From: Argentina anserina | Lineage: Eukaryota > Streptophyta > Magnoliopsida > Rosales > Rosaceae | NCBI RefSeq assembly: GCF_933775445.1 | Contig: NC_065875.1 | Location: 17,731,555-17,795,554, forward strand | Reading direction: 5' to 3' | DNA length: 64,000 nucleotides | Shown here: positions 23,181-33,660 of the stretch, one piece after another | Numbering within the stretch: the first letter of the stretch is position 1 | Layout: every line of letters starts with the position of its first letter | Program-made: the position numbers and the translations under genes | Notes under the pieces: generated by a model | What the model saw: only the letters and a program-made list of their open reading frames with translations | Told to the model about the DNA's origin: nothing | The model's database searches: none

Positions 23181-23488
23181 CTGATCAGTTCCAAAACTCA
23201 ACCTTGGTATAATGGTTCAATCAAATGTATGACTCCTAGTTCATAGAACACAAAACCCACATCTCTCTAGTTCATAAAAACTATCTTAATCAAAACCAAA
23301 CACCAGTTGAACACCAAGAATTCATTTTTACATAGAACAGCCAGGCACCGAACATAAAAGCTTCATTTTTTATTATTATTTGGTTTGATTTTCTCAATTA
23401 AACACAAACCCAGATAAGATTACACTATCAATTATTTTAATTGATCAACAAAATGAAAACAATAAGAATCGAAATTTCGATGGCTTAC
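23181..23488 (-). other. probable 5'-UTR intron of SLD5
   Basis: On the minus strand, CTTTG followed by GTAAGCC (donor near 23488) and CTGATCAG (acceptor near 23181) frame about 308 bp of AT-rich DNA between the E2F sites and the first coding exon. Inferred from splice motifs only. Confidence 0.5.
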
Positions 23489-23547
23489 CAAAGCTTCTGA
23501 ATGGGCTGAAGGTAAATTTCTATGGACTAACTAAACGAAGAGTTTGA

Positions 23548-23555
23548 GCGGGAAA
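23548..23555 (-). promoter_or_regulatory. E2F-type site, TTTCCCGC
   Basis: GCGGGAAA on the plus strand reads TTTCCCGC on the SLD5 strand, an exact canonical E2F/DP site. It lies just upstream of the leader of a DNA replication gene, where S-phase E2F control is well known in plants. Confidence 0.75.
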
Positions 23556-23567
23556 GTTGGGATGTAA

Positions 23568-23579
23568 TTGGCGCCAAAA
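23568..23579 (-). promoter_or_regulatory. E2F-type site, TTGGCGCCAAAA
   Basis: A palindromic GGCGCC core with A/T flanks, about 20 bp from the other E2F site. The pair suggests cell-cycle control of SLD5. Confidence 0.7.
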
Positions 23580-24472
23580 GGAAAAGGAAGAAGGGTAGGG
23601 ATGAGGTGTTGAAGAGGAGACAGATCACGAGTTTGTGCGTGAATCTAACACCATTGGAGTCACAAAGAGTGACGTCATGGGAACAGACGGTTGTGATTGG
23701 ATGGAGTTTGATTCAAACACAAACTTGTGAGTTGTGATGCGTCCCATCTCTCTGTTCTGGGTTTGAAGAGAGGACGAGAAAGTGGGAGGGAGATAAGACG
23801 ATTGGGGAAGATGTTGTGCTTGGTTTTGTTTTTGTTGGGTTAGATTTAGCGTTTAGGGTTGGATCTATTTTGAGTGGAAATTAAGATTTGGGTGTTCTTA
23901 AAGCATCAAACTTGTGGAGATTGCATCATTCTCGGATAAAAACTTTGTTTTTTTTAAGGAAGAATTCATAAAGGGCAAATTCAAGCTAAGGAGGTAATTA
24001 CATATCCACATGTTACCACTTGAGATGTATACAAGGCTTCATGGTACAAGTACCATAATGATACATATGATAGACCTACTATTCAATCTACTTTCGCACC
24101 ATGAAAGGAAAAAAAAAACATACACCATGACAAGCATGGATTTGGCAACCGAACAAAACAAAACAGAAAAATCAAACTAAATAAGAGATCGAAATAAAGA
24201 CTTCAACCTCAAACAAAGGCATCGAGGCACAACTAAAAATAAAAAGATTAAGCTTTCACATATCCAGGCTCAGACCCAGCCCTTAACCCCAGGCCTAGAC
24301 CCGATTGTAAGGAGCCTCCCATATTAGTTTTAGCAAAATAGGGTATAGCAATACCCCACCACTTAGGTCTTGAAAAGATAGCACACTAACCCCATTAAGG
24401 CCAAGTCTAGATTTAGGTCCACATGTCTAAGACCAAACCCGACCTAAAGAGGCCCTTCTCCTCCGCACCAGC
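23580..24472. other. spacer with repeat-like DNA
   Basis: The SLD5 promoter side extends to about 23850. From 23960 on, low-complexity AC-rich DNA with CAGACCC/CTAGACC words looks like old repeat sequence. No gene was recognised. Confidence 0.4.
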
Positions 24473-24736
24473 TGTCACATCCCAAGATCGGCTCCACCGT
24501 AACACGATATTGTCCACTTTGGGCTTAGTCCTCACAATTTAATTTGTGGGAGCTCACGAGCAACTTCTCAATAGGTCACCCATCTTGGAATTGCTCTAGT
24601 CCGAGAAAGATTAACTTTATAGTTTGCATCCCTTCCGAAGCCATTGAGTCCTAAAAAATCCTCGTGTTAGATGGAGGTGTGTATGTACATATAACGCACA
24701 TCACCCTCTCTCTGTTGGCCGATGTGGGATATTACA
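24473..24736 (-). mobile_element. Cassandra-like solo LTR with 5S-rRNA-like domain
   Basis: This 264-bp unit begins TGTAATATCCCACATCGGCC on the minus strand and ends in GGGATGTGACA. The plus strand contains GGTCACCCATC (24574-24584) and, downstream, GATTAACTTT at the spacing found in the reverse complement of 5S rRNA. A 5S-like domain in both LTRs is the mark of Cassandra TRIM elements. The flanks CCAGC (24468-24472) and CTAGC (24737-24741) match at four of five bases. Only one LTR is present, so this is a solo LTR left by recombination. The 5S box C is degenerate, so Pol III activity is doubtful. Confidence 0.75.
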
Positions 24737-25600
24737 CTAGCCATGCCAGAAACAACATCACACACCACTACCAAGCAGATGTCGGAAACACAATAGCGAA
24801 CTCAAGAGGCCCTAGATTCGCCTTGCTCCCCAGACCATAATTCACCAAGCCCATAGACGTTTGACGTCAATCCACAAGCGACGCATCCAATCGACGCCGA
24901 CATGTCCTTAGTTGATCAGAAGGAACAAAATCTCCGTCAACCAGTAACAATGGCCTCTTGTTTGTTTCCATCACACTCAGATCTAACTGATCGAGCTCCC
25001 TATTCAAAATCCTAATTGATAAAACCCCAATCATGATTGAAGAGGTCTTCACTCGCCGTTGCAAGCCACTAGCAAAGATCCCCTTCGCCTCCCTGACACA
25101 ATCAATGTTGGAGAGTCCCTTCCAAAATTGTGCACGAACAACACTCTTGAAAGAAGAGGCACGCCGCCATGGAACCCTAGGTTCCCTAACATGGTTGCTC
25201 CAAGAAACTCATAACACCATCTCTCTCTTTCAAATGAAAACTCAGTAAGGGAGATACATTCATACATACATGTCTACTTGTGTGGCATTTCTTATATTGT
25301 TATTTAATTATATAATAATGTGAAAATCTGAAATATAGGCTCTACTCCATTTGCTCACTGTGCTATTCATTATGGGATTCTTGGACCATTATATATGTCT
25401 TTATAGGTTGAAAAGTTTAGTGGTACAAGAAGGTATAAAACAAAGGTTAATTTTAAAAGATTGTAGAGAATGAGGCTCTAAGTATTGGCATTAACCTAGA
25501 GTCTTATGCGGACATTCATAAACTTTGGGAAATGAAATTTACACTCTTCATTTTACTATTCACACTCCAACTGTTTTTTTAGGTGAATGAATAACTTCAA
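24737..25600. other. spacer, repeat-like, no gene seen
   Basis: The first 500 bases are GC-richer with short chance frames on both strands. I see no domain. It may belong to the same old LINE-type material as the next region. Confidence 0.35.
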
Positions 25601-26614
25601 TAAGCTTCAAGCCAATAACGAGTAAGTAATACTAGGTCAAGCTGGAGCAAGCTCCAATACAATATATTAAAACAAACTCTTTATTGCTACAATTACGAAA
25701 AAACTAAAAAACCAAAGTCCAAAACCGAACTAAAAAACAAGAGCAAATAAAGCGAATAACTTACACAAACAAGCAAGGAGCTAGTAACAAAATCATCAAA
25801 CCTGCGACTAAAGGTGTACCTTTCAGATCAAGTAACTAGTAAAGTCCTTACTTGCACATGCATGGATCTAGAGCTCCGATCGAAATCAGATTATTCTGGT
25901 TCTGGTGCCGGGAAGGAACAATAAACTCATCCCCATCTGCTGCATCCATTCCTTGGTCAAGTGCTCCCTCTAACCAGTCCTACTTGAAGTTGGAGCCTCA
26001 AATTTCCACTCTTTCGCAATTTTTGGTTGCTTCTTCTTGTTTGTGTTGACACGAGGACGCACACACTTCTTAGGAGACTTGCAAGCAATACCAATAGAGC
26101 CATTAGAACCAACCACAAACCCTAGATCCTCCGATCTAAGAGCTAATGGAACAATCTCCAAACTATGTTTGGTTATCTTTCTAGACCCCGGCTCTGCTTC
26201 GTCCTTGTCACGGCGTATCCCAGTCACCTTTTTCGGCGAGGGGAAGGTCAGAATCTCTCTGATATGAACCTTTCACTGTTCCTTTTGAAAAAGAGCAGAG
26301 AAAGAAGGCAAGAAAGAGCAATATGGCTAGGAACAAAGTACGTTACCTTGAAAAACCAAAGCCAGCGGCACTGGTAGGTTGGGGGCTTCAAGATTTGACG
26401 TCAGAGACGCGTCGTCATTAGCTGTCTCTAGAAGGCATGGCTCACCTCCATGATTAATCATGGAACAAACCATGCAGCACCTAGGAGTCGCACATACTTA
26501 TAGTGAACCAAAATTACATTAGTTGGCAAAACTCTAAGACGCCTTTAAAGCTTCACTGGGTTGTTAAGGGGTAGGATGAGCCGTACCTTCACCATACTCT
26601 AACTCAGAGCTGCC

Positions 26615-27228
26615 TCATCTGTTAGGATGTGATGAGAATTTGATCAGGAAAGTAAATCCTAGTTGTACTTGGTTACTCTTCCTAATTGGACATGGTTTAT
26701 GTCAAAGTTTATTCCTTTTAGGAATATGTTCTTTTCTAGTATGAAAAGGTTTTGGTTTTTCTATGACCAATTGGATTGTAATTGGTGTGCCTATATATAG
26801 GAGACATAGGTAGTTAACCAAGGTATGGATGTCATGACTTAGTTTGTGGATGTGGTCATCAGGGCGTGACCATCACGGTAAGATGGATGCAGTCATCGAC
26901 AAGGGAGTGTATATCTCTTGTGTATGAGAGCAGAGATGTCAAGGATGAGGATAGCTCTTGAATGAGGGTGTGTTCTTAGGGAATTCTATGAGTGTGGTTG
27001 TGCATAAGTTATGGGTTTTGGGTTATGGGATTTAGCTCAAATGTAGCTTGTATTATTATATTTCTCATAGTGAAGAACATGGTGTCTCTCAAAGGATGTA
27101 GGCATAGATTTATGCCGAACCTCGTTAATCTCGGTGTTATGTTGTTGTTTGTCTTATGGTTTGTTTAATTTTCTATCGGTATACTCTGTGAGCCATGTTG
27201 GGAGGGATCCTAATTCCCTAACATCATC
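26615..27228. mobile_element. solo LTR, Copia-like
   Basis: The LTR of 604 bp at 26620-27223 begins TGTTAGG and ends CCTAACA. It is flanked by the perfect 5-bp duplication TCATC at 26615-26619 and 27224-27228. It contains a TATA-like CTATATATAG near 26793. No internal region is present. It lies inside the DUF4283 relic and so is younger than it. Confidence 0.85.
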
Positions 27229-27330
27229 AACATGAAGGACACGCCCAATAGTTTCCCCTATGAGCTCCACCATTGCAAGGGTTAGCAGAGCGGCCGGGAG
27301 GCCTTGAATCTTAACCCATATCCAAATGAA

Positions 27331-27527
27331 GTCGAGTGGTACTTGATGTCGGACAAGCCATCATAATTGTTGATCAAGATCATAACTCGTTGAAATCCCC
27401 AAGGACCACCCCTCTTCTTTTTTTGGTCAATGAAAAAAAAAAAAGGGGGTGGTCCTTGGGGATTTCAACGAGTTATGATCTTGATCAACAATTATGATGG
27501 CTTGTCCGACATCAAGTACCACTCGAC
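27331..27527. repeat. perfect 82-bp inverted repeat (hairpin)
   Basis: The left arm 27331-27412 and right arm 27446-27527 are exact reverse complements by eye over all 82 bases, with a 33-base T-run/A-run loop. The arm contains GTCGAGTGG and GGTGGTCC. The sequence would fold into a very stable cruciform or RNA hairpin. Confidence 0.95.
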
Positions 27528-27940
27528 TCCACCCCTCTTCACCCTCTTAAGATCATGTTTGTTTGTGAACTTAAATAGGTAGTGATCACCATGAGCGGCG
27601 ACCTCCACAGGCTTGTTTGTCCGCCACATATTACGGATAGCAGCACGGAAGGAGTCGAACACAACAGCCTTCGTAGTATTGAGCTTTCCCACCAGATAAA
27701 AATGTGGTGCAATGAAACCCTTTGTCGGACAAAGAAGATTTCAAAGATCCACCGGCTCATCTTCCTTGTTCAGAGATAACTTGGAGGCCAATCTAGCAAT
27801 CATTGATGCAACATAAGCTATATAGGAATAGGATCTCGCCGCATAGCCTGATATTTTCGTAAACTCAGAAACCCTAGGATACCCTCGGGACGAGATAGAG
27901 AGATAAATAGGAGGCCGCAATATTTTTTTGGTAAATATCA

Positions 27941-28834
27941 CTTTTTAAAAAGTTTGCTCTATTCACACTCTAACTTTCTTCTTATTGTTAAAACTTTTAT
28001 AATGAAACAAAACACATGTTGCTAAAACTAAAATTGAAGTTACTATAAAATTGATGATATAAATACATACAATTCACTAAGTTAACGTCTAATTTAATTT
28101 AAAAAATGAGTCACATCTCCTGACTAGATATCTAATTTGGACGGATAATGAGCAATTACCAATTGTATATGATTGACTGAAATTAGAGAGTTCATGAGGT
28201 ATTCTGATGAAATCATAAGTTTGGATACCAACATGGCAACATAATGAACATATGATGGTACCCCATACCTATACTTGGAATTGATTAATACAAACATATG
28301 AACTCTTATACATAAGATTAATAGCTAGATATATGTCTCTATGCCCATTGAATGACAATCCCGAAGCATGTGTACGTACAATATCCATGACAGCCATAGC
28401 CGCCTCTTATTATATAAGTCTAAGCTTATGATACAAGATTATTTTTGTGATACACTAATACAAGCTTATTATATGCTAAACGATACATTTCAAGCATTCT
28501 GGTGAAACATTCAATTAATCATGTGCCTTAGAAGTTGGATATGTAGCAAGCCAAACTTATTTTACATATATCACACAATCTACCTTAATTTTTTAAGGTT
28601 ATCTCGAGCCAACTTCAAGACAAGGCGTAGATCAATAGCCTAACTTAATATGGCCTTGTAAATGGGTGAGTAATTATTATTTGTACCCGGAATACCATGT
28701 GACACTGTCATGTGATGTACACAGTCAATCATATTACTTAATTGTGTGATAAACATGCACGTGGTGAAATGGAAAATATTATCTAAATGATTAATCAATC
28801 GGAAACAAATACAGTAAAAAATAAATCAATAACA
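27941..28834. other. AT-rich spacer
   Basis: No gene, repeat pair or RNA recognised. Confidence 0.5.
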
Positions 28835-29212
28835 TTAAAAAATTACATTACGTAAACTATGTATCGAGTACATATAATAGTTTTTCCTCGTGAATTTATC
28901 ATCCACATAATAACGGTGAGATTCATTTTCAGTAGAACCATGTCAGTACTTACCATAAGTCTCGTTCACGTCATCATCAGGGTGATGATTATCAGTTTTA
29001 GCCTCATTGTTGTTGCTACCCTTGTTTGTTGCCTGAACTTGAGACTGGCCATTTCCACCATTCACTTGCAAACGCTTCGGCGCAAGTTTGGATCATTTTT
29101 GACTTGATCCAGGTGACGCTCATTCAAGGCGAACCTTATACCGTTGACTTGTACAGATGCCAGCATCAACAGAAAGCTAACAACAGATATGATCAGTATG
29201 GTCTTTGACAGG
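28835..29212 (-). pseudogene. small secreted protein family, broken copy 1
   Basis: On the minus strand from 29212: signal-peptide-like TILIISVVSFLLMLASVQVNG, then IRFALNERHLDQVKNDPNLRR, then stop TGA after VCK. Later, in another frame, DDDVNETYGKY, a second stop, HGSTENESHRYYVDD and KF. It aligns along its length with the intact gene at 38073-38420. Lesions are a missing ATG (GTCAAAGACC here against GTCATGAGGACC there), two stops and a frame change. A foreign insertion begins at the base before the former start. Confidence 0.8.
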
Positions 29213-29811
29213 GGCGGAACCAATTGGAGGGCTGATAGGGCTATAGCCCAGTCGAAAATTGTGATGAAATAGTACTAAGTATATGTGCTACTCTTATTAA
29301 AGTTTAAGTTGGTGGAGTTGGTTAAAGACCAAGTATAATTATCCTTAGATAGAGTTGGTTGTGGGTTCAATTCCCACTTTCCTCATTTTGTTTTTTCTCT
29401 TTTTTTTTTCAGATTTTTTCTCCTCCTCCCCAATTCTTTCATTTTTCAATCTTTTTTTTTGTTTTCTCTTTTTTCATCCCTAATTTTTTCTTCTCCTTCC
29501 CAATTCTTTTATTTTTCATTTTTTCTCAATTCTTTTACTTTATATTTATGTCTATTATTTTTATCCTCTCCTCTTTTTGTTTTTCTTTTTTTTTTTCATC
29601 CCTGTTTTTTTCTCCTCCTTCCCAATTCTTTCATTTTTCAATTTTTTCTCTATTCTTTTACTTTACAGTTTTTTCTACTATTTTCTATTAATAAATCTAT
29701 ATGTATTTCTATTATCTCTTCAATTTTCTCACTATTTTTCTTTAGTTACAACATATTCTTTACAAATTCTTTAGATATTTATTTTTTTAAGGGGAACAAC
29801 TATAATTAACA
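29213..29811. mobile_element. compound insertion at start of peptide copy 1
   Basis: The insertion begins GGGGCGGAACCA, a plant transposon-end type of sequence. It holds an A-box-like TGGTGGAGTTGG at 29310-29321 and a B-box GGTTCAATTCC at 29364-29374 (internal Pol III promoter spacing, as in tRNA-derived SINEs). A T/C-rich tract with imperfect repeats follows (29390-29700). Beyond about 29812 the sequence again aligns with the upstream region of the intact paralogue. I could not find a clean right terminus or target duplication. Confidence 0.5.
29390..29700. repeat. polypyrimidine imperfect tandem repeat
   Basis: T-rich blocks alternate with CTCCTCCTCCCCAATTCTTTC and CTTCTCCTTCCCAATTC-type words, repeated at least three times. 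The open frames here (Phe/Ser-rich) are artefacts of composition. Confidence 0.8.
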
Positions 29812-30553
29812 AGCTGAGAGTTAATGAATTATTATCAATGGTTATAAAACAAGATATATACAACCAAAATTTAGCAGAAGAAAAAAAACGGCTTAAGATC
29901 TAGGGTTGTGGAAGTATAACTTACCCTAGTGTTTTCCAGTTTTTCTACAAGAAGTGTATAGTGTACGTAGAAAGCTGGCATTTTATAGACAATTTTGGCT
30001 GTGTCTAATAAGATCATTAGTAGGAGGCTGATGAGATAATTAAGATTCCTGCGGCACTAAAATAAAAATGAGAGCTGGTGTGAAACTATGAACCAGTACG
30101 TACGTGGTATCACATTCAGAACTCTGTGGCACCAAATCTTAAGCAACAGGCTTAGACACCAAAGAAGTAATTATGAAAACGATGAATAATGTAATTAAAC
30201 TTTTCACTTTAAATATTTAATTATGAATTATAGGCATCATTACGTGTATCACGACTGGGTGCTGGGCGATCAACTCCTATCCAGAAACTTAATTGTCTGC
30301 TAACTTTGATAACTCTGTTGATATGGTATTTGATCAAACCTAATTCTGAGCATAAGATACATAATTATGAAAACCGGATTATTGATTAGGTTTCTGTAAT
30401 TGTAGTGCAATACTTCACCGAGCATAAGGAACCTTCAGATAGACAATAATATAATAATTTTCTAGCTGTCATTGTAAACGCAGTTGATTAATTTTTATGA
30501 TTGTGTAGTATATATGAACTATATCAAGGCAGCTTTTTGCATGGATAAGAGTT
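29812..30553. other. upstream region of peptide copy 1
   Basis: This aligns in patches with the upstream region of the intact gene, for example AAGATCTAGGGTTGT near 29896, which matches near 38519. It includes the conserved promoter block. No coding content. Confidence 0.5.
30105..30134 (-). promoter_or_regulatory. conserved upstream block, peptide copy 1
   Basis: TGGTATCACATT, then CTCTGTGGCACCA after a short spacer. The same block lies upstream of both other family members (38698-38726 and 41667-41703). Function unknown; conservation across three paralogues is direct evidence of shared origin only. Confidence 0.6.
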
Positions 30554-30612
30554 GCCCTAATGCCCTATATTAAGAGAGCAGATAGACGGTTCTATTTGCA
30601 GGTCCTAATATA
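30554..30612. repeat. left arm of 59-bp perfect inverted repeat
   Basis: Exact reverse complement of 31041-31099. Contains GCCCTAATGCCC and CAGGTCCTAATATA. The two arms enclose an AT microsatellite and the second MITE copy. Confidence 0.95.
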
Positions 30613-30633
30613 AATTTATGTATATATATATAT

Positions 30634-31025
30634 AGTTCCTATCCAGAGTGAAGGTTCACTCTAAAGTTTCAGAGTGAAGTTCTAATTTTGGCACACTTTT
30701 CGGTCAAATTTTTTCAGTATAAGCGATTCAATATTTAGGTATGCTATTCAAGATCATCTCTACAAAATTTCATCTAATTCGGACATCGTTAAGGTATTGA
30801 AATTAGATTAAATCAATGAATGAATTAAAACTATTTAACGTGAACCGTTCGTGTAAATCTCAATTTTGAAAGCTCAAATCATTGTCAAATTGGATGAAAC
30901 TTTATAGAGATGATCTTGAATAGCATATCTAAATATTGAATCACTTATGGTGAAAAATTTTGACCGAAAAATATGCCAAAATTGGAACTTCACTCTGAAA
31001 CTTCAGAGTACTCTGAATAAGGACT
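30634..31025. mobile_element. foldback MITE, copy 2
   Basis: Same family as 15208-15592: ends AGTTCCTATCCAGAG and AATAAGGACT, with the inner words GGCACACTTTTCGGT and ATGCCAAAATTGGAAC. It lies within TA-rich DNA, so a target duplication cannot be judged. It has diverged from copy 1, and its right end has lost several bases. Confidence 0.8.
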
Positions 31026-31040
31026 ATATATATATATATA

Positions 31041-31099
31041 TATATTAGGACCTGCAAATAGAACCGTCTATCTGCTCTCTTAATATAGGGCATTAGGGC
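31041..31099. repeat. right arm of 59-bp perfect inverted repeat
   Basis: Exact reverse complement of 30554-30612. Confidence 0.95.
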
Positions 31100-32042
31100 C
31101 ATTTTATATTTGTGCATTCAGTTATTATAACTCCAAGTTTGACATTCGCCAGTTAGATTTATGTATAAACTAAGGCTTTTGTAAAACGCATGTCATTCGC
31201 TTTCAAAAACGAAAATTGGCCAACATCCATCTTTGGGGCACGTTCTTATGCAACCGCACAGAACCAATCGACTTGTGAGGTGCTTTATTGTTTTGGATAC
31301 ACTCGGTTCATAATCGTGTTTTCGTGTTCCAAACAATTTTAACCTAATTAGGTCTTAAGGGAGTCGATCACTTATTCATGTTGTTGATTTGGTCACTGTT
31401 TCCTTTGGGCATGACCAATAAACGATTATCCCCTCGTTTACTTTGCTGTTATTCAGACGAGCTAGCAGCAAACTATCGATTACCTTTGACATAGGATGAA
31501 TATACCTCCTCTATACTCATTATTATTATTATAAATTATGTACTCAAGTCGGAGTGTTGGTTTCTTTACGATAGATGAAAATCTCAGATTTAGTTTTGGT
31601 TCATATCTCTAACAATTCAACACACACATATATATATATATGAAAGCGATCGAGAGAGGATGTACACACCCCCTAAAAGTACGGATGTCCATGCTTTTCA
31701 CCGAAATTCAGTGTCGGCAACAACTCTTCTCTTGACAAACAAAGCCCGGTCCACGATTTAGGGCTTCTGCTTGTCGGTGGAGTCACCGGTTGCCGATTTG
31801 CAGTCAACGTTGATCGGATATGAATTTTCCGGTGAGTTAGCTCCTCAGACCTTCTAACTCGTTCTCTTTGGCCCTCATCTTCTTGGTGACATCATTGGGG
31901 ATGGTCTTGGGCTTGGTTCGGCAAGAGAAACGTCATCCGGGTGGTTGGATTCTGCTGAAAGCGCCTAGATCTGCACTTTTGGTGCACTGCGGATGTCCAC
32001 TTTCGATCCGGCCTATATATGTCTATATATATATATATACAA
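31100..32042. other. spacer with possible old DNA transposon
   Basis: 31660-32010 is less AT-rich. The words ACGGATGTCCATG near 31681 and GCGGATGTCCAC near 31989 recur in the same direction, which suggests a repeat. No coding homology. Confidence 0.35.
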
Positions 32043-32064
32043 TCCATATCCAGAGTGAAGTTTC
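32043..32064. mobile_element. MITE fragment, cut by Gypsy LTR
   Basis: CCATATCCAGAGTGAAGTTTC matches the terminal part of the foldback MITE family and stops exactly where the LTR begins at 32065. The rest of the MITE is not found beyond the truncated right end of the Gypsy element. Confidence 0.6.
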
Positions 32065-33578
32065 TGTAACGACCCCAAAATTTCGAGCTTAAAAACTCAA
32101 AATTCTAAAGTCGTTAAACACAAAATAATCTCAAATAAATCGAAATCATTAAAGTGTAACAGCGGATCAATTCTGAGTTCTCAATACAACTCAGACAACC
32201 AATTATTACAACCCAAATTTATAATCCATACATAAAATGGAAATGTAATAATCCTCACAAATCACTCCCAAATCTCACAAATAAAATTACACAAATTCTC
32301 ACACACAAATCCAAGCTAAAACCTCACCACAAGTAGGATACGAACGACTTCGAGCCTCTGTAGTCGTCACTCAACCTCCACTAATCAGCACCTGCGGAAT
32401 TATCCCCTACACCATCGAATTGGTGCACTGGGATTGTAAACACGAACCCGGTAAGCTTATAGCTCGTATGAGTAAAATCAAAATATAATTCGCATATCCA
32501 AAATATACGAAAGATCACAAAACAACAAATATAAATGCCCTCATGAGTCAATGGACAGCCCATCTGGTTGTCCCAAAGAAATATGAAATAAAACGCTCAT
32601 GAGAAAATTAAGTAACCCTTCTGGTTACCCAATGCATTTATAATACGGGTACCAAGAACGATGGTACACATCTGTTACCCCTCTCGTAATACACCGCTGA
32701 TATTGGATAGTCACCCGCTACCCAACATCCAAAATAAACTGAGTACCCATGAGCAGATAACCACCCGTTACCTCACATGCAGTACTAAGGCAGACAGACT
32801 AGAGCTCTAACTGTATCGTAACTTTCGCCCGGCCAAAGGCTAGGTTTCGACTTGCCAAACACGTACAATAATCTCACATCATATTGTACAAAAATCAGGT
32901 CCGAAGACAATTCACATTTTAACAATCTCAATGTTAAAAATCACGTACAATAATCTCACATCATATTGTACAATTCAAATCACATGCTCAATATAATCAC
33001 AATAAAATCATAACAGTATATTATATAGCAAACTATATATATTCGTACTTATTTACCATTTATACAATACATATATAGTCCACTATATCTTATACATGTC
33101 ATATTTCACCACACATGCTCAATACACAAACTTCCGTCATCGAAATGACCATTTCTAATGAATTAATAACAGTATATAATATAATGAATTATATATATAT
33201 ATATGTATTTATTACCATTATACAGCATATATGTAATCCACCAAATTGTATACATGTTGTAATTCATTATTAAATACTCTTGCGAAAATCTTGAATCACC
33301 GCGAGGGTAGATTCGTAAATATGTGAGATTTTACTCACCTTATTGACTTGAGCGTAATTCCACAATTCCAGAAGATAATTCATTTCCTCGATTTAACGAT
33401 CACCTTGAAAATATAAGAAAAGAATTTAGAATCATTTCGTAAACCTTTAAATGCCGAAACAGTAATAATCGGATACTGTTCAGCAATTTTTGGTTTTACG
33501 AAGTTAATGTTCACTGTTACTGTTCACTGTTACTGTTCACTGTTACTATTCACGGTTACTGTACAAATATACTATTAA

Positions 33579-33660
33579 TACGTATTTCTGTACGTATAAA
33601 TATTATATACGTATTTATGTACGTATAAATATTATATACGTATTTCTGTACGTATACGTA
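33579..33660. repeat. 29-bp tandem array in LTR
   Basis: About 2.8 units starting TACGTATTTCTGTACGTATA. Each carries two TACGTA palindromes. Confidence 0.85.

Larger units (their letters stand above)
25601..27940 (-). pseudogene. DUF4283 / LINE ORF1-type relic
   Basis: On the minus strand, 27692-27520 reads DSFRAAIRNMWRTNKPVEV then DHYLFKFTNKHDLKRVKRGG, typical of DUF4283, the N-terminal domain of gag-like ORF1 proteins of plant L1 LINEs. It continues at about 27345-27230 with LDFIWIWVKIQGLPAALL. The C-terminal basic region lies at 26227-25970 (GSRKITKHSLEI, CKSPKKCVRPRV). The body is broken by a perfect hairpin at 27331-27527 and a solo LTR at 26620-27223. No reverse transcriptase was recognised. 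It is a dead transposon fragment. Confidence 0.65.

Noticed and set aside
29310..29374. True tRNA gene
   Set aside because: A and B boxes are present but acceptor and anticodon stems do not pair; more likely a SINE-type promoter.
29359..29809. Overlapping Phe/Ser-rich open frames that look like membrane proteins
   Set aside because: They arise from a T/C-rich simple repeat; three frames are open together and none has a homologue or promoter.
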